Assembly: GCF_004360225.1 (NCBI RefSeq)
Contig: NZ_SNUA01000002.1
Coordinates: 310,001-374,000, forward strand
Direction of reading: 5' to 3'
Source: Alcanivorax sp. 24
GTDB taxonomy: Bacteria > Pseudomonadota > Gammaproteobacteria > Pseudomonadales > Alcanivoracaceae
Length of the DNA: 64,000 bases
Below the pieces are notes generated by a model. That model was not told the DNA's origin and did not search any database. It saw nothing but the letters and a program-made list of their open reading frames with translations. Shown here piece by piece: positions 62,889-64,000 of the stretch. The translations under genes were made by a program, and so were the position numbers. The stretch's first letter is position 1; each line of letters opens with the position of its first letter.

Positions 62889-63593
62889 ATGACCCCGGAA
62901 CGCTATCGACGGTTGCTGGATACGTTGAATCGCCGCCAACCGGATCTCACCGTGATCATGGAAGGGGTGCACAAACCCCATAACATCGCCGCCGTGGTGC
63001 GCACCTGCGATGCCGTTGGCATCCTCGATGTGCATGCGGTGCTGCCGGAAAACCGGGCCAAGGTGGCGGCGGGTACCGCCATGGGCTCGCAACGTTGGAT
63101 TAATTTGCACAAACATAAGGACGGGGTGAGCGCCATCGAGCAGGCGCGTGCCCAAGGCATGCAGGTGCTGGCTGCCCATTTTTCCGATACCGCGCTGCCG
63201 TATCGGGAGGTGGATTTCACCAAACCCACGGCGTTGTTGCTGGGCACCGAGCGCTTCGGTGTCAGCGAAGCCGCCGGCGCCGCCGTGGATGGGCATGTGA
63301 TCGTGCCGATGATGGGGATGGTGGCGTCGTTCAATGTCAGCGTGGCGGCGGCGATCATTCTGTCCGAGGCCTGCGAACAGCGGCGCGCGGCTGGATTCTA
63401 TGATCAGCCCCGGTTGGACCCGGAGATCTACCGGAATACGTTGTTTCGTTGGGCCCATCCGAAACTGGCGGGCTATTGCGACCGCTATGGCGTGCCCTAT
63501 CCGGAGCTGAACGACAGTGGGGAAGTGCGCCATGCCACGCGCTTCAACGCGGAGCTATCCGCCGCCAAGGCGCGGCAGGAAGCTGCCTCGTGA
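62889..63593 (+). CDS. trmH: tRNA (guanosine-18-2'-O) methyltransferase
   Basis: 234 aa from ATG 62889. SPOUT motifs: VHKPHNIAAVVRTCDAVGI (motif 1), ALLLGTERFGVSEAAGAAVDGHVIVPMMGMVASFNVSVAAAIIL (motifs 2-3). The C-terminal extension is typical of TrmH and not RlmB. The stop overlaps the next gene's GTG. Confidence 0.95.
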   Translation: MTPERYRRLLDTLNRRQPDLTVIMEGVHKPHNIAAVVRTCDAVGILDVHAVLPENRAKVAAGTAMGSQRWINLHKHKDGVSAIEQARAQGMQVLAAHFSDTALPYREVDFTKPTALLLGTERFGVSEAAGAAVDGHVIVPMMGMVASFNVSVAAAIILSEACEQRRAAGFYDQPRLDPEIYRNTLFRWAHPKLAGYCDRYGVPYPELNDSGEVRHATRFNAELSAAKARQEAAS

Positions 63594-64000
63594 GTGCGCC
63601 TGCGCCGCTGGCGCTGCAAGCTCGTCTGAACGCCTTGCTGCCCGAAATCCAGCTCCGTGCCACGCCGTTGCCGCTGGTGCCGGAGCTGTCCTTATGGCTG
63701 CTCGACCGTCTGCTGGCGGATCAGCGTCTGGATCAGGAGGTGGCCAATGCGTTGATGGAAGCACCGCCATACTGGTCGTTATGCTGGGCTTCGGGGCAGG
63801 TGTTGGCGCGCCATCTTCTGACCCATCCGGAATGGGTGAAGGATTGCTGCGTGGTGGACGTGGGGCCCGGTTCCGGCGTGGTGGCGGTGGCCGCCGCCCG
63901 GGCCGGCGCCCGCCGTGTCATCGCTTGCGATCTGGACCCGGACGCGCTGGCCGCCAGCGAAGCCAACGCCGCCCTCAATGGCGTCAGTCTGGAACTGAGT
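63590..64000 (+). CDS. Class I SAM-dependent methyltransferase (ETFB/PrmA-like), cut by window edge
   Basis: 137 codons visible from GTG 63590, which overlaps the trmH stop as GTGA; the frame stays open to the last base. SAM-binding motif I is VVDVGPGSGVVAVAAARAGARRVIACDLDPDALAASEANAALNG. The N-terminal segment with LWLLDRLLADQRLDQEVANALMEAPPYWSLCWASGQVLARHLL resembles methyltransferases of the lysine/ETF-beta type (YYWxxxWxxGxxLAxxL). The substrate, probably a protein lysine, is inferred from this likeness only. Confidence 0.82.
   Translation, partial: MSAPAPLALQARLNALLPEIQLRATPLPLVPELSLWLLDRLLADQRLDQEVANALMEAPPYWSLCWASGQVLARHLLTHPEWVKDCCVVDVGPGSGVVAVAAARAGARRVIACDLDPDALAASEANAALNGVSLELS

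Overview
The window reads as a chromosomal segment of a high-GC gammaproteobacterium. Gene order and protein style (rpsP-rimM-trmD-rplS; alaC-hom-thrC; xerD-dsbC; mltF beside purL/tadA; many fatty-acid/acyl-CoA genes; Pseudomonas-like REP palindromes) fit the Oceanospirillales/Alcanivorax-Alloalcanivorax area. The genus is an inference; no rRNA or other decisive marker is present. Both ends cut genes: a secreted cargo protein on the left and a methyltransferase on the right.

Region 1 (1-18.4 kb) is an iron/heme acquisition island. It holds two type XI secretion (Slam) modules, each a TbpB-barrel-like cargo gene followed by its Slam outer-membrane translocon (1-2203 and 11018-13384). Around them are a DUF6607 lipoprotein, a PchR-like AraC regulator divergent from a TonB-dependent siderophore receptor, two lipoproteins rich in SDGTxxGT repeats, a FecBCD-type ABC importer, a DUF2218 protein and a membrane-anchored alpha/beta hydrolase. 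Good Fur-box matches precede the receptor (4444-4462) and the second cargo gene (10895-10913). The genes from the second cargo to the hydrolase are tightly packed, many with ATGA overlaps. The likely logic is that a secreted hemophore or siderophore-binding protein captures iron, the receptor imports it, the FecBCD pump carries it across the inner membrane and the hydrolase/DUF2218 pair may process the ligand. No siderophore biosynthesis genes are in view.

Region 2 (18.4-34.3 kb) holds a FAN1-like nuclease coupled to an XPD-like helicase. It also holds a PaaX-type regulator divergent from an enoyl-CoA hydratase/acyl-CoA ligase pair, and a tetraheme cytochrome c. A repeat-rich gap contains a MITE-like element. 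Then come a TetR-thioesterase-MATE-thiolase operon, DoxX, a TM2 protein and purT.

Region 3 (34.4-64 kb) is mainly housekeeping. It has tadA, mltF, purL, two Nudix hydrolases, a gamma carbonic anhydrase, an RssA-type patatin, a CorB-like transporter, a CcsA-like protein, ffh, the rpsP operon, xerD, dsbC, alaC-hom-thrC, a porin, a serine hydrolase, a DUF962/truncated-haemoglobin pair, a CoA transferase and trmH. Its intergenic spaces are full of REPIN-like palindromes of two sequence classes. A short 33-bp repeat sits at gene ends and supplies the stop codon of at least two genes.
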